Origin: Actinomycetota bacterium
Lineage (GTDB): Bacteria; Actinomycetota; Actinomycetes; Nanopelagicales; Nanopelagicaceae
Length of the DNA stretch: 7,501 bases
Reading direction: 5' to 3'
NCBI GenBank assembly: GCA_947459935.1
Contig: CANHFN010000037.1
Span: forward strand, 1 to 7,501
The notes below the pieces were generated by a model. It worked only from the letters and a program-made list of their open reading frames with translations, was not told where the DNA came from and made no database searches. This document shows, one piece after another, positions 1 through 7,501 of this stretch (within the stretch, counting starts at the first letter, position 1; each line of letters opens with the position of its first letter). The translations under genes were made by a program, and so were the position numbers.

Positions 1-1403
1 ACCTCTGCTTCATTCTCTTTACGATCATCAATCAAGCGCTTGAGCCGACGAGTTATCACTTGATGCATCGCTCTGGTGTCGTCAAAACCTTCATCTGTAT
101 TAATGATGAATCGGCGATACTCGCTCTTCTTGGCCATTCCATCTTCAAAGACAACCATCGATGCAACAACAGATGTGCCAGAGATATTTGAGATATCAAA
201 ACATTCAATGCGCAATGGGGTGCGCCCCAAATTCAAGGACTCTTCAATTTCAGTCAATGCCTTACCGCTAACTGCCGCATCGGTGGCCCGCTTACTTAAA
301 TACTGAATTAGTGAGTATTGAGCGTTTCTTTTCACAGTATCTAGCAGCTCTACTTTCTCACCTCTTTGCGGTGACTTAATCTCAACCTTTGAAGTTCCTA
401 AACTCTCTAGCCATTTTTCTAACTGATCTTTATCAACTGGCTCACTGTTCACATAAATATTGCGTGGCACGGCCATCGCACCAGATCCATAGATCGAATA
501 CAGCAACGCCGTTAAAACATCCTGCCCTTCTAGGACCATCTCTTGATCTACTATCCACGACCTAGATCCCTTAACTGAACCGCGCTGCATTGAGAAAATC
601 GAACCAGCAGCATGAAAACCATCTTGATAGAGTGAAATGAAGTCGCCATCTAGATCATCAGAGAAGTTACCTTCTGTGGATTTCTGCGCTTTCTCAAATG
701 AATCGATCTGATCGCGCAGGCGGGCAGCTCTTTCAAACTCCTCATTATTGGCAGCATTCTGCATCTCTTCATGAAGTTTAGGCAGGATGTTCTCCATGCC
801 AGATTCCATAAAGTCATTGAGGCGATGGGCTAACTGCAGGTGATCTTCTTTAGAAATCCAGTCCACACAAGGAGCAGCACATTTACCAATATCCCCCAGC
901 AAGCACTGCCTCTTACTCTTTCGCGCACGAGTGAAGTTTGCAGATGAACAGGATCTGACCGGAAAAACTTTAAGCAGAACTTCAAAGGTATTGCGAAGCG
1001 CCCAAGCATTTGTATAGGGACCAAAGTACTTAAGCCCAGGCCTTTTATCTTTACGAGTTATAAAGATCATCGGATATTCATCATTGAGCGAGAGAGCAAG
1101 GTATGGATAGGACTTGTCATCTTTGAACTGAACGTTGTATTTGGGTTGATGCTGCTTGATCCAACTAAATTCCAAAGCCAAGGCTTCGAGCTCGGTGCTT
1201 ACAATGGTCCAATCCACTCTGACCGCTTCATGAACCATGCGATAAGTTTTAGTTGCAAGATTTGCTTGAAAGTAATTGCTTAGACGATTCTTAAGATTTT
1301 TCGCCTTACCAACATAAATGATCTTGTCCTTGGCATTATAAAAACGGTAAACCCCAGGGTGTTCCGGAATGTTACTTGGCCGATAACTTTGGGGATCTGC
1401 CAT
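1..1403 (-). CDS. uvrC: UvrABC system protein C, excinuclease subunit (3' end of gene cut by window edge)
   Basis: UvrC is the nuclease of bacterial nucleotide excision repair; it binds the UvrB-DNA complex and cuts on both sides of the lesion. Reading from the ATG at 1403, the frame stays open to the window edge (467 full codons), so the last part of the C-terminal nuclease and the (HhH)2 domain are not visible. The N-terminal GIY-YIG domain covers about residues 14-92 (PGVYRF, IIYVGKAKNLKNR; Y30, R40 and E78 are the likely catalytic residues). Cysteines 152, 167, 175 and 179 match the four-cysteine set reported to hold an iron-sulfur cluster in E. coli UvrC. A UVR motif for contact with UvrB lies at about 216-240 (EFERAARLRDQI). 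The RNase H-like domain starts near 397 with IECFDISN; D403 and one Asp of D441/D442 (DDTRAM) are the expected metal ligands. The start lies 4 nt after the uvrA stop, behind only a weak purine-rich ribosome site. No frameshift is seen. Confidence 0.96.
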   Translation of the reverse strand, partial: MADPQSYRPSNIPEHPGVYRFYNAKDKIIYVGKAKNLKNRLSNYFQANLATKTYRMVHEAVRVDWTIVSTELEALALEFSWIKQHQPKYNVQFKDDKSYPYLALSLNDEYPMIFITRKDKRPGLKYFGPYTNAWALRNTFEVLLKVFPVRSCSSANFTRARKSKRQCLLGDIGKCAAPCVDWISKEDHLQLAHRLNDFMESGMENILPKLHEEMQNAANNEEFERAARLRDQIDSFEKAQKSTEGNFSDDLDGDFISLYQDGFHAAGSIFSMQRGSVKGSRSWIVDQEMVLEGQDVLTALLYSIYGSGAMAVPRNIYVNSEPVDKDQLEKWLESLGTSKVEIKSPQRGEKVELLDTVKRNAQYSLIQYLSKRATDAAVSGKALTEIEESLNLGRTPLRIECFDISNISGTSVVASMVVFEDGMAKKSEYRRFIINTDEGFDDTRAMHQVITRRLKRLIDDRKENEAE

Positions 1404-1407
1404 GGCT

Positions 1408-4266
1408 CTACTTCTTTGCTGGCGCTTTTCTATTGGTCTTTAGAATCTCACCTAAGAACTGTCCTGTGTAACTCTCTTTGACCTTTGCAACATCCTCGGG
1501 AGTTCCTTCAGCCACAACTAATCCCCCACGGAAACCACCTTCAGGCCCCATATCAATGACCCAGTCGGAACATTTAATGACGTCAAGATTGTGTTCGATA
1601 ACAACAACTGTATTGCCCGTATCTACCAGACGATTAAGAACGGTTAACAACTTATTGACATCTTCAAAGTGCAATCCAGTTGTTGGTTCATCCAAGACAT
1701 AGATGGTGCGACCAGTTGAACGTCGTTGAAGTTCGGTAGCTAGCTTCACACGTTGTGCTTCTCCACCTGACAAAGTTGGAGCAGATTGCCCTAAGCGCAC
1801 ATACCCAAGGCCCACATCATTGAGAGTCTTCAAGTACCTAGCAATCGCTGGCACGGATTCGAAGAACCCGCCAGCTTCTTCGATCGGCATATTCAATACT
1901 TCTGCAATGGTCTTACCCTTGTAATGAACTTCTAGGGTTTCACGGTTGTAACGCGCACCATGACAAACCTCGCAGGGCACATAAACATCTGGCAGAAAGT
2001 TCATTTCGATGGTGATAGTTCCATCACCTGAACAGTTCTCACAGCGTCCACCCTTGACGTTAAACGAGAAACGTCCTTGTTGGTAACCACGAATCTTTGC
2101 TTCACTTGTTTCAGCAAAGAGTGCACGAATTTTGTCGAAGACACCTGTGTAGGTGGCGGGGTTAGAACGTGGCGTGCGACCAATCGGAGATTGATCAACG
2201 TGAACTACTTTGTCCAATAGTTCAATGCCGGTGACAGTGCGGTGACGACCAGGTACAAGTCGGGCGCCGTTTAGCTTATTTGCCAACACTGTATACAAGA
2301 TGTCATTGACAAGTGTGGATTTACCGGATCCGCTAACACCTGTTACTGAAACGAAAACTCCCAGCGGCACTTCAACATCGATTTCCTTCAGGTTATTTTC
2401 TTTCGCACCCTTAACAACAAGTTTGCGTTTTGAATCAATCGGACGACGATTCTTTGGGATTGCAATTGATTTACGACCTGACAGGTAAGCACCAGTGATT
2501 GACTCTTTAGATGCGATCAAATCCTCATAACTTCCAGAGACCACTACCTTGCCACCATGCTCTCCTGCGCCTGGTCCAATATCAACAATCCAGTCTGCAG
2601 TTCGAATGGTTTCTTCATCGTGCTCAACAACGATCAGGGTGTTACCAAGATTGCGCAAACGAGTAAGAGTTTCAATAAGGCGCTTGTTATCTCTTTGATG
2701 TAGCCCGATAGACGGCTCATCTAGAACATAAAGAACACCAACTAAGCCACTACCAATCTGAGTTGCAAGGCGAATGCGTTGTGCTTCACCGCCGGAGAGT
2801 GATCCAGCAGGACGAGCAAGTGAAAGATAATCAAGTCCAACATCTAGCAAGAAGCCAAGTCTTGCGTTGACCTCTTTCATAACCCGCTCTGCGATCTGAG
2901 CTTCACGCTTATTGAGCTTGATCTGCTTTAAGAATGTGGCGCAATCGGCAATTGAAAGCTCACAAATCTGAGAAATGTTCTTATCCCCGATAGTTACAGC
3001 AAGTACCTCGGGCTTAAGCCGCGCACCATTGCACTTCTCACAGGAGATCTCGCGCATATAAGCCTCGTACTTATCACGGCTGTAGTCGCTATCTGTTTCC
3101 TCATGGCGACGGTGAATAAAGGGAATAACGCCTTCAAATCCAGTCGTGTAATTACGCGCACCATAGCGACCCTTGTACTTCATCTTAATTTCATACTCAT
3201 ATCCATTGAGGATTGCTTCACGTGCTTTTGCAGAGATCTTCTTCCAGGGAGTATCTAGGGAGAAAGGAAGATCTTTAGCGAGTGCTTCAAGCAAGCGCAG
3301 GAAGTAATCTGAGGATTGACCACCGGACCAGGGCGCAATAGCTCCTTCATTAATTGAGATTGAGTCATCAGGAATGATCAGATCTTCATCTACTTCTTTT
3401 TTTGTACCAATGCCGGAACATTCAGCACAGGCACCAAACGGTGAGTTAAATGAGAAGGAACGAGGCTCTAACTCTTCAAATGAAAGTTCACAATCATGGC
3501 AAGCAAGGTGCTCGCTATATGTGCGTTCCTTATCTGCACCCTTAGCATCGACAAAGTCCAATACAACAATTCCTGAGGCAAGTCGTAAAGCAGTTTCAAT
3601 TGAATCAGTAAGGCGCGTTTTGCTCTCTGCTTTGGCAGTTAAGCGATCAATAACAACTTCGATGGTGTGCTTTTCTTGCTTCTTCAATTTTGGTGCTTCA
3701 GAGAGTTGAATTACTTCCCCATCAACTCGAGCACGTGAGTACCCCTGTGTCACTAGATCGGTGAAGAGTTCAACAAACTCGCCTTTGCGTGCACGAATAA
3801 CTGGAGCTAAAACTTGAAACTTTGTTGTTGGCGGAAGCTCAAGAATCTGGTCAACAATTTGCTGTGGTGATTGACGAGTAACAGCCTTGCCACAGTTAGG
3901 GCAATGTGGCCGACCTGCTCGAGCAAACAAAAGACGTAAATAGTCATAGACCTCTGTAATGGTTCCAACGGTTGAACGAGGATTTCGGTTGGTTGATTTC
4001 TGGTCAATTGAAACAGCCGGCGAAAGTCCCTCGATGAAGTCGACATCTGGCTTATCCATTTGACCCAGGAACTGACGTGCATAAGCAGACAACGATTCGA
4101 CATAACGACGCTGGCCTTCGGCAAAGATTGTGTCAAAGGCAAGAGAAGACTTACCTGACCCAGAAAGACCGGTAAATACAACTAAAGCATCGCGAGGAAG
4201 CTCAATGGAAACATTTTTTAGGTTGTGCTCACGCGCTCCGCGCACAACCAACTTGTCGATGCTCAA
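1408..4266 (-). CDS. uvrA: UvrABC system protein A, damage-sensing ATPase subunit
   Basis: UvrA (952 residues, normal length) is a dimeric ABC-family ATPase that scans DNA for distortions and delivers UvrB to the site. Two complete nucleotide-binding units are visible. The first has Walker [10 protein letters not shown] (33-41), signature LSGGEAQR (490-497), Walker B with D516/E517 in VLDEPS, and switch His 549. The second has Walker [10 protein letters not shown] (643-651), LSGGEAQR (832-839), D859/E860 in [10 protein letters not shown], and His 892. Zinc-binding CxxC pairs are present at C122/C125 with C409/C412, at C256/C259 with C280/C283, and at C742/C745 with C765/C768. The UvrB-binding region should be near 118-256 and the insertion domain near 290-400, by family comparison. 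The start is a TTG overlapping the uvrB stop as TTGA. It is supported by the family N-terminus ([18 protein letters not shown]) and by GGAAGAGG 7 nt upstream; no in-frame ATG fits better. Expression is probably coupled to uvrB. Confidence 0.98.
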   Translation of the reverse strand: MSIDKLVVRGAREHNLKNVSIELPRDALVVFTGLSGSGKSSLAFDTIFAEGQRRYVESLSAYARQFLGQMDKPDVDFIEGLSPAVSIDQKSTNRNPRSTVGTITEVYDYLRLLFARAGRPHCPNCGKAVTRQSPQQIVDQILELPPTTKFQVLAPVIRARKGEFVELFTDLVTQGYSRARVDGEVIQLSEAPKLKKQEKHTIEVVIDRLTAKAESKTRLTDSIETALRLASGIVVLDFVDAKGADKERTYSEHLACHDCELSFEELEPRSFSFNSPFGACAECSGIGTKKEVDEDLIIPDDSISINEGAIAPWSGGQSSDYFLRLLEALAKDLPFSLDTPWKKISAKAREAILNGYEYEIKMKYKGRYGARNYTTGFEGVIPFIHRRHEETDSDYSRDKYEAYMREISCEKCNGARLKPEVLAVTIGDKNISQICELSIADCATFLKQIKLNKREAQIAERVMKEVNARLGFLLDVGLDYLSLARPAGSLSGGEAQRIRLATQIGSGLVGVLYVLDEPSIGLHQRDNKRLIETLTRLRNLGNTLIVVEHDEETIRTADWIVDIGPGAGEHGGKVVVSGSYEDLIASKESITGAYLSGRKSIAIPKNRRPIDSKRKLVVKGAKENNLKEIDVEVPLGVFVSVTGVSGSGKSTLVNDILYTVLANKLNGARLVPGRHRTVTGIELLDKVVHVDQSPIGRTPRSNPATYTGVFDKIRALFAETSEAKIRGYQQGRFSFNVKGGRCENCSGDGTITIEMNFLPDVYVPCEVCHGARYNRETLEVHYKGKTIAEVLNMPIEEAGGFFESVPAIARYLKTLNDVGLGYVRLGQSAPTLSGGEAQRVKLATELQRRSTGRTIYVLDEPTTGLHFEDVNKLLTVLNRLVDTGNTVVVIEHNLDVIKCSDWVIDMGPEGGFRGGLVVAEGTPEDVAKVKESYTGQFLGEILKTNRKAPAKK

Positions 4267-6344
4267 ACCCCGGCCTCTTCCATCATTCGTAGCTCTTTCT
4301 TCAAGATCTTAATTTCATCACGCAAACGCGCAGCAACCTCAAATTGAAGTTCAGATGCCGCATTTCGCATCTGATCGGTGAGCGAGCCTATCAACGCGAT
4401 CAGGTCCTTGCGCGGCAGGGAAACTGAAGATTTGTCATAAATCCCGGCCGAGGAAGCAATTTTCTTGGCTCCACCCTTTTCATGGGACAAAAGCTCTTCA
4501 GTATCTTCACTCTCTCGGTTGATCAGATCGGTAATGTCAGCAATCTTTTTGCGAAGTGGTTGTGGGTCCACTCCTCGCTCAAGGTTATAGGCAACTTGTT
4601 TTGCACGACGTCGGTTTGTTTCATCAATTGCCTTAGCCATTGAATCGGTAATCCGGTCTGCATACATATGAACCTCACCCGAAACATTTCTGGCAGCACG
4701 GCCGATTGTCTGGATCAACGATGTTGAAGAACGCAGGAAGCCCTCTTTGTCAGCATCTAAAATTGCAACTAGTGAGACCTCAGGCAAATCCAAACCTTCT
4801 CGAAGCAAGTTGATACCAATTAAAACATCGTAATCTCCTGTGCGAAGCTCGCGGAGTAACTCGACTCGGCGCAATGTGTCCACTTCAGAGTGGAGATAAC
4901 GAACATTGACTCCGCGCTCTTGCAGATAGTCCGTTAAATCCTCAGACATCTTCTTAGTCAATGTTGTTACAAGAACGCGCTCATTCTTTGCAGCCCGAAT
5001 ATTGATTTCATTGAGCAAATCATCAATTTGACCCTTGATCGGTTTGATTACTATCTGAGGATCAACTAATCCTGTCGGGCGAATAACTTGCTCAACAACA
5101 TCTCCGTTGACCTTAGCCAACTCATATTTACCCGGGGTTGCAGAGAGATAAAGAGTTTGACCAGTGCGTTCAACAAACTCGGGAAACTTCAAAGGTCGAT
5201 TATCCAAGGCGCTGGGCAGTCGGAATCCGTGCTCAACTAATGTGCGCTTACGAGAGGCATCCCCCTCAAACATCGCACCTAACTGTGGAACCGTCACATG
5301 GCTTTCATCAATCACAACTAAGAAATCTTCTGGGAAATAATCGAGCAAGCAATGAGGAGCAGAGCCTGCAGCACGATCATCTAGATGACGTGAATAGTTT
5401 TCGATGCCGCTACAAAAACCAATTTGCTCCATCATCTCAATATCAAATGTCGTGCGCATGCGAAGGCGCTGAGCCTCTAACAACTTCCCCTGCTTTTCAA
5501 AAAGGTTTAATTGAACGTGCAATTCATCTTGGATATCACCGATGGCCCGCTTCATGGTTTCAGGACCAGCGGCATAATGAGTTGCTGGGAAGATGAAAAT
5601 CTCTTCCTCATCTCGGATTATCTCTCCTGTGAGTGGGTGAAGAGTCGAGAGCTTCTCGATTTCATCCCCGAACATTTCAATCCGAATCGCCAACTCTTCA
5701 TACATCGGGATGATCTCGATCGTGTCTCCACGCACGCGAAATGTTCCTCGCTCAAATGCCATGTCATTTCGTTTGTATTGAACATCCACAAACCGGCGAA
5801 GTAAGGCGTTGCGCTCAATCTCCTCGCCTACACGTAGTCGCACCATGCGATCCACGTACTCCTGTGGTGTACCCAAACCATAGATACAGGAAACTGTTGC
5901 AACCACAATCACATCTCTGCGAGTCAGAAGTGAATTTGTCGCGGAGTGACGCAAACGTTCTACCTCTTCATTGACACTAGAATCCTTTTCAATAAATGTA
6001 TCTGTCTGCGGGACATAAGCTTCTGGTTGGTAATAGTCGTAGTAAGAAACAAAGTATTCAACGGCATTGTTGGGTAGCAACTCCCGGAACTCATTTGCGA
6101 GTTGGGCAGCAAGTGTCTTGTTAGGCGCAAGTACTAAAGTTGGGCGTTGCAACTGTTCTATGAGCCAGGCAGTTGTAGCGGACTTACCAGTACCAGTCGC
6201 ACCGAGTAAGACAACATCTCGTTCTCCAGCATTAATTCTCTTCGTGATTTCTGCAATTGCCGCTGGTTGATCACCTGCTGGCACGTATTCACTAATTACC
6301 TGAAAAGGCTCAACTCTGCGTTGCAGATCAGATATTGGGCGCAT
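4263..6344 (-). CDS. uvrB: UvrABC system protein B, damage-verifying helicase-like subunit
   Basis: UvrB (693 residues) is a superfamily 2 helicase-like ATPase. It is loaded by UvrA, opens DNA around a lesion, checks the damage and recruits UvrC. Visible motifs in order are Walker A GATGTGKS (48-55), the beta-hairpin that clamps DNA (about 101-123, [10 protein letters not shown]), the UvrA-facing domain 2 that follows (roughly 160-250), DEAD-box-like DESH (346-349), SAT (401-403), [10 protein letters not shown] (513-522), motif [11 protein letters not shown] (545-553), and a C-terminal UVR coiled coil (about 650-685, [13 protein letters not shown]) that pairs with the matching motif in UvrC. 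The ATG at 6344 gives [14 protein letters not shown], the N-terminus expected of actinobacterial UvrB, with a weak AGTAGG site 8 nt upstream. The gene begins 16 nt after coaE and its stop codon overlaps the uvrA start, so it sits inside a tight operon. No catalytic residue appears to be missing. Confidence 0.98.
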   Translation of the reverse strand: MRPISDLQRRVEPFQVISEYVPAGDQPAAIAEITKRINAGERDVVLLGATGTGKSATTAWLIEQLQRPTLVLAPNKTLAAQLANEFRELLPNNAVEYFVSYYDYYQPEAYVPQTDTFIEKDSSVNEEVERLRHSATNSLLTRRDVIVVATVSCIYGLGTPQEYVDRMVRLRVGEEIERNALLRRFVDVQYKRNDMAFERGTFRVRGDTIEIIPMYEELAIRIEMFGDEIEKLSTLHPLTGEIIRDEEEIFIFPATHYAAGPETMKRAIGDIQDELHVQLNLFEKQGKLLEAQRLRMRTTFDIEMMEQIGFCSGIENYSRHLDDRAAGSAPHCLLDYFPEDFLVVIDESHVTVPQLGAMFEGDASRKRTLVEHGFRLPSALDNRPLKFPEFVERTGQTLYLSATPGKYELAKVNGDVVEQVIRPTGLVDPQIVIKPIKGQIDDLLNEINIRAAKNERVLVTTLTKKMSEDLTDYLQERGVNVRYLHSEVDTLRRVELLRELRTGDYDVLIGINLLREGLDLPEVSLVAILDADKEGFLRSSTSLIQTIGRAARNVSGEVHMYADRITDSMAKAIDETNRRRAKQVAYNLERGVDPQPLRKKIADITDLINRESEDTEELLSHEKGGAKKIASSAGIYDKSSVSLPRKDLIALIGSLTDQMRNAASELQFEVAARLRDEIKILKKELRMMEEAGV
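4274..4281 (-). promoter_or_regulatory. Shine-Dalgarno site that fixes the TTG start of uvrA
   Basis: GGAAGAGG (4281-4274, minus strand) lies inside the last codons of uvrB and ends 7 nt before the TTG at 4266. It is the strongest ribosome-binding-like sequence near the gene and supports reinitiation by ribosomes that finish uvrB at the overlapping TGA. Confidence 0.65.
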
Positions 6345-6352
6345 TTGCTAAG

Positions 6353-6358
6353 CCTACT
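6353..6358 (-). promoter_or_regulatory. Weak Shine-Dalgarno-like site of uvrB
   Basis: AGTAGG (6358-6353, minus strand) in the 16-nt coaE-uvrB gap ends 8 nt before the uvrB ATG. The match to the anti-Shine-Dalgarno sequence is partial, but the spacing is good and it supports the ATG at 6344. Confidence 0.45.
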
Positions 6359-6360
6359 TA

Positions 6361-6945
6361 TTAATTATCGTGGAGGCTATCCCAAATGTTTTCAACCTGT
6401 CGGAGTAGCTCATCTTCGCTTCCATCATTTTCTATGAGGAAATCCGCCACCTCAATACGCTGTTCGCGAGTGGCTTGTGCTGCGATTCGGCCCTCTATCT
6501 CAGAGATATGCATCCCCCTAGCTCGCAGGCGCGCAACCCGGTTTTCCATTTCTGATTCAACAGTAATCACAACATCAAATCTTTCTTGTGCTCCTGTTTC
6601 AACCAGCAATGGAATCTCATAAACAAGAACTTGGTCACCCTTAAGGGATGCAACGGCTTCTTCAAACTCGCGACGAACAAAAGGATGAATGATGTTTTCT
6701 AATTGTTTTTTTGCAGTTGTGTCTTTGAAAATCAATTCACCTAAAGCCCTGCGATCGATATTTCCATCCTTGAGAATCGAATCACCAAAAAGAGTAACAA
6801 CTTCATCAAAACCATCTGAGCCTCGTTCAATTGCAGCACGCGCCAACTGATCGGCATCAATTACCAATGCACCAAGTTCAGCAAAATACTGGGCCGCAAG
6901 TGACTTGCCACAACCTATGCCCCCAGTTAATCCAATCACTCGCAT
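6361..6945 (-). CDS. coaE: Dephospho-CoA kinase
   Basis: CoaE phosphorylates the 3'-hydroxyl of dephospho-CoA with ATP, the last step of coenzyme A synthesis in the cytoplasm. The 194-residue product is of usual length for the single-domain form; it lacks the C-terminal GrpB/UPF0157-like extension known from some mycobacterial CoaE proteins. Visible motifs are P-loop GGIGCGKS (8-15), DADQLAR (30-36), IDRRALGELIF (63-73), HP (87-88), PLLVE (112-116), the lid segment RGMHISEIEGRIAAQ (143-157), and ADFLIENDGS (167-176). The ATG at 6945 was chosen because it gives MRVIGLTGG, the normal family N-terminus; a TTG two codons upstream (6951) would add only Met-Asn. No Shine-Dalgarno sequence precedes the ATG, and a -10-like hexamer lies six bases upstream, so translation may be leaderless. 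The gene ends in tandem TAA stops and leads into uvrB. Its link to DNA repair is probably positional only. Confidence 0.96.
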   Translation of the reverse strand: MRVIGLTGGIGCGKSLAAQYFAELGALVIDADQLARAAIERGSDGFDEVVTLFGDSILKDGNIDRRALGELIFKDTTAKKQLENIIHPFVRREFEEAVASLKGDQVLVYEIPLLVETGAQERFDVVITVESEMENRVARLRARGMHISEIEGRIAAQATREQRIEVADFLIENDGSEDELLRQVENIWDSLHDN

Positions 6946-6951
6946 GTTCAA

Positions 6952-6957
6952 AGAATA
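6952..6957 (-). promoter_or_regulatory. Putative -10 element for a leaderless coaE-uvrBAC transcript
   Basis: The minus strand reads TATTCT at 6957-6952 (fits TANNNT), then six bases (TTGAAC), then the coaE ATG. With usual spacing, transcription would start at or next to the A of the ATG, giving an mRNA without a leader, a common arrangement in actinobacteria. This fits the absence of a Shine-Dalgarno sequence. No good -35 box is seen, since that position falls inside the terminator hairpin. Short AT-rich hexamers also occur by chance. Confidence 0.45.
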
Positions 6958-6968
6958 GTCTGAGAATG

Positions 6969-7000
6969 AAAAAGGCCCCGCAGTTACGCGAGGCCTTTTT
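6969..7000 (-). terminator. Factor-independent terminator of rpsA
   Basis: On the minus strand AAAAAGGCC (7000-6992) pairs with GGCCTTTTT (6977-6969). It is extended inward by one U-G wobble (6991/6978) and CGC/GCG (6990-6988 with 6981-6979), giving a 13-bp stem around a 6-nt loop, with the U tract in the 3' arm. Read on the plus strand the wobble becomes a C-A mismatch, so the hairpin is best formed by minus-strand RNA, in agreement with rpsA just upstream. It lies between the rpsA stop and the coaE start. Confidence 0.9.
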
Positions 7001-7016
7001 CGTAGAGTCTTCTTAC

Positions 7017-7501
7017 TTATTCGGCAGCAACAACTTCTTCCGCGCCTTCGGCAGGAGTAGCTGCAGCGTCTGCAACCTTTGCTTCAGCCTTTTGCTTCTT
7101 GTGTGCCATGAAACGCTCTTGAGCCTGGGCGTATTGCTTTTCCCACTCTTCGCGTTGTGTTTCATATCCCGGCTTCCACTCTTGTGAATCAGCATCGAAA
7201 CCTTCAGGGTAAATGAAGTTTCCTTCTGAGTCATCACGCGCAGCAATTCCGTACTGAGTTGGATCATATGCTTCAATCTCAATCTCATGTCCTTCATTAG
7301 CTTGCTTTAGTGAAAGTGAAATACGACGGCGTTCTAGATCGATATCGATGATCTTTACAAATAGCTCATCATCAACCTGAACAACCTGCTCTGGAATCTC
7401 AACATGGCGTTCTGCCAACTCTGAAATGTGAACAAGGCCTTCAATTCCTTCGTGAACACGAATGAAAGCTCCGAACGGAACTAGCTTTGTCACAACACCT
7501 G
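7017..7501 (-). CDS. rpsA: 30S ribosomal protein S1, C-terminal part (5' end cut by window edge)
   Basis: S1 binds mRNA on the small ribosomal subunit and helps start translation. Only the last 160 residues are visible; the frame is open to the window edge, so the earlier S1 repeats are missing. Visible residues 1-66 are most of one OB-fold S1 repeat (GVVTKLVPFGAF, GIEGLVHISELA, DDELFVKIIDID, RRRISLSLKQ). It is followed by an extension with YGIAA (83-87), GNFIYPEGFD (93-102) and GYETQREEWEKQYAQAQERF (111-130), a tail known from actinobacterial S1, and then an Ala/Glu-rich low-complexity end closing in VVAAE. An internal GTG at 7491-7493 could be mistaken for a start, but it is simply a Val codon inside the S1 repeat. 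A strong terminator follows the stop codon within 20 nt, separating this gene from coaE. Confidence 0.95.
   Translation of the reverse strand, partial: GVVTKLVPFGAFIRVHEGIEGLVHISELAERHVEIPEQVVQVDDELFVKIIDIDLERRRISLSLKQANEGHEIEIEAYDPTQYGIAARDDSEGNFIYPEGFDADSQEWKPGYETQREEWEKQYAQAQERFMAHKKQKAEAKVADAAATPAEGAEEVVAAE

Noticed and set aside
3374..4312. Several open frames of 60-124 codons on either strand within uvrA.
   Set aside because: They overlap the strongly supported uvrA frame, and their Ser/Arg/Leu-rich translations are typical of out-of-frame reading.
5138..5596. A 152-codon open frame on the plus strand.
   Set aside because: It lies entirely antisense to the well-supported uvrB gene, its translation resembles no family I know, and it has no ribosome site. 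It is a shadow of uvrB codon structure.
6349..6360. Small inverted repeat TAAG-TAGG-CTTA between coaE and uvrB, as a possible attenuator or operator.
   Set aside because: A 4-bp AT-rich stem with a 4-nt loop is too weak, has no T tract, and is explained by the coaE tandem stop and the uvrB ribosome site.
6949..6951. TTG as the start of coaE.
   Set aside because: The ATG two codons downstream gives the standard CoaE N-terminus, and the TTG lies next to the -10-like hexamer, probably upstream of the transcript start.
6831..7187. A 118-codon plus-strand open frame spanning coaE, the terminator and rpsA.
   Set aside because: It crosses two real genes and a terminator on the opposite strand, and its product is a Leu/Ser/Phe/Cys-rich sequence with no recognisable motif.
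7491..7493. A GTG as start of a separate short S1-domain protein.
   Set aside because: The frame stays open upstream to the window edge (Gly-Val-Val-Thr-Lys), and these residues belong to the S1 repeat, so this is the end of full-length rpsA.
1..7501. Search for mobile elements, CRISPR arrays, tRNAs, riboswitches or a novel defence system.
   Set aside because: Nearly every base is accounted for by five conserved housekeeping or repair genes, and I saw no direct repeat arrays, terminal inverted repeats or tRNA-like folds by eye.

Overview
All coding sequence in this window lies on the minus strand. Read in the direction of transcription (from high to low coordinates), it holds the 3' end of rpsA (ribosomal protein S1), a factor-independent terminator, coaE (dephospho-CoA kinase), and then the nucleotide excision repair genes uvrB, uvrA and uvrC. 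uvrC is cut by the left edge of the window and rpsA by the right edge. No intergenic stretch exceeds about 75 bases, so there are no unexplained gene-free regions.

The organism looks like an actinobacterium with a compact genome and unusually modest GC, roughly mid-40s percent by eye. The evidence is the rpsA-coaE-uvrB order, a UvrB N-terminus and core that closely resemble remembered actinobacterial UvrB, and the actinobacterial-type tail on S1 (YGxAA, GNxIYPEGFD and GYExQREEWE motifs). Low GC plus tight packing suggests a streamlined lineage, such as the freshwater acI/Nanopelagicales group. That placement is inference and was not tested.

Layout: rpsA ends at 7017 and is followed at once by a strong GC-rich hairpin with a T tract (6969-7000). 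A -10-like hexamer then sits six bases before the coaE ATG, which suggests that coaE and the uvr genes start a new transcript that may be leaderless. From coaE on the genes are packed: 16 nt between coaE and uvrB, a 4-nt overlap between uvrB and uvrA (TTGA, with a TTG start for uvrA), and 4 nt between uvrA and uvrC. This looks like one transcription unit.

The three Uvr proteins form one pathway. UvrA, an ABC-type ATPase dimer, finds distorted DNA and loads UvrB, a helicase-like damage verifier. UvrC then cuts on both sides of the lesion using a GIY-YIG nuclease domain and an RNase H-like nuclease domain. All expected catalytic and metal-binding motifs are intact in the visible parts. coaE, the last step of CoA synthesis, appears to be linked by neighbourhood rather than by function. 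I found no mobile element, CRISPR array, tRNA, rRNA or evident new system. The points worth a second look concern gene starts, operon compaction and details of individual proteins.
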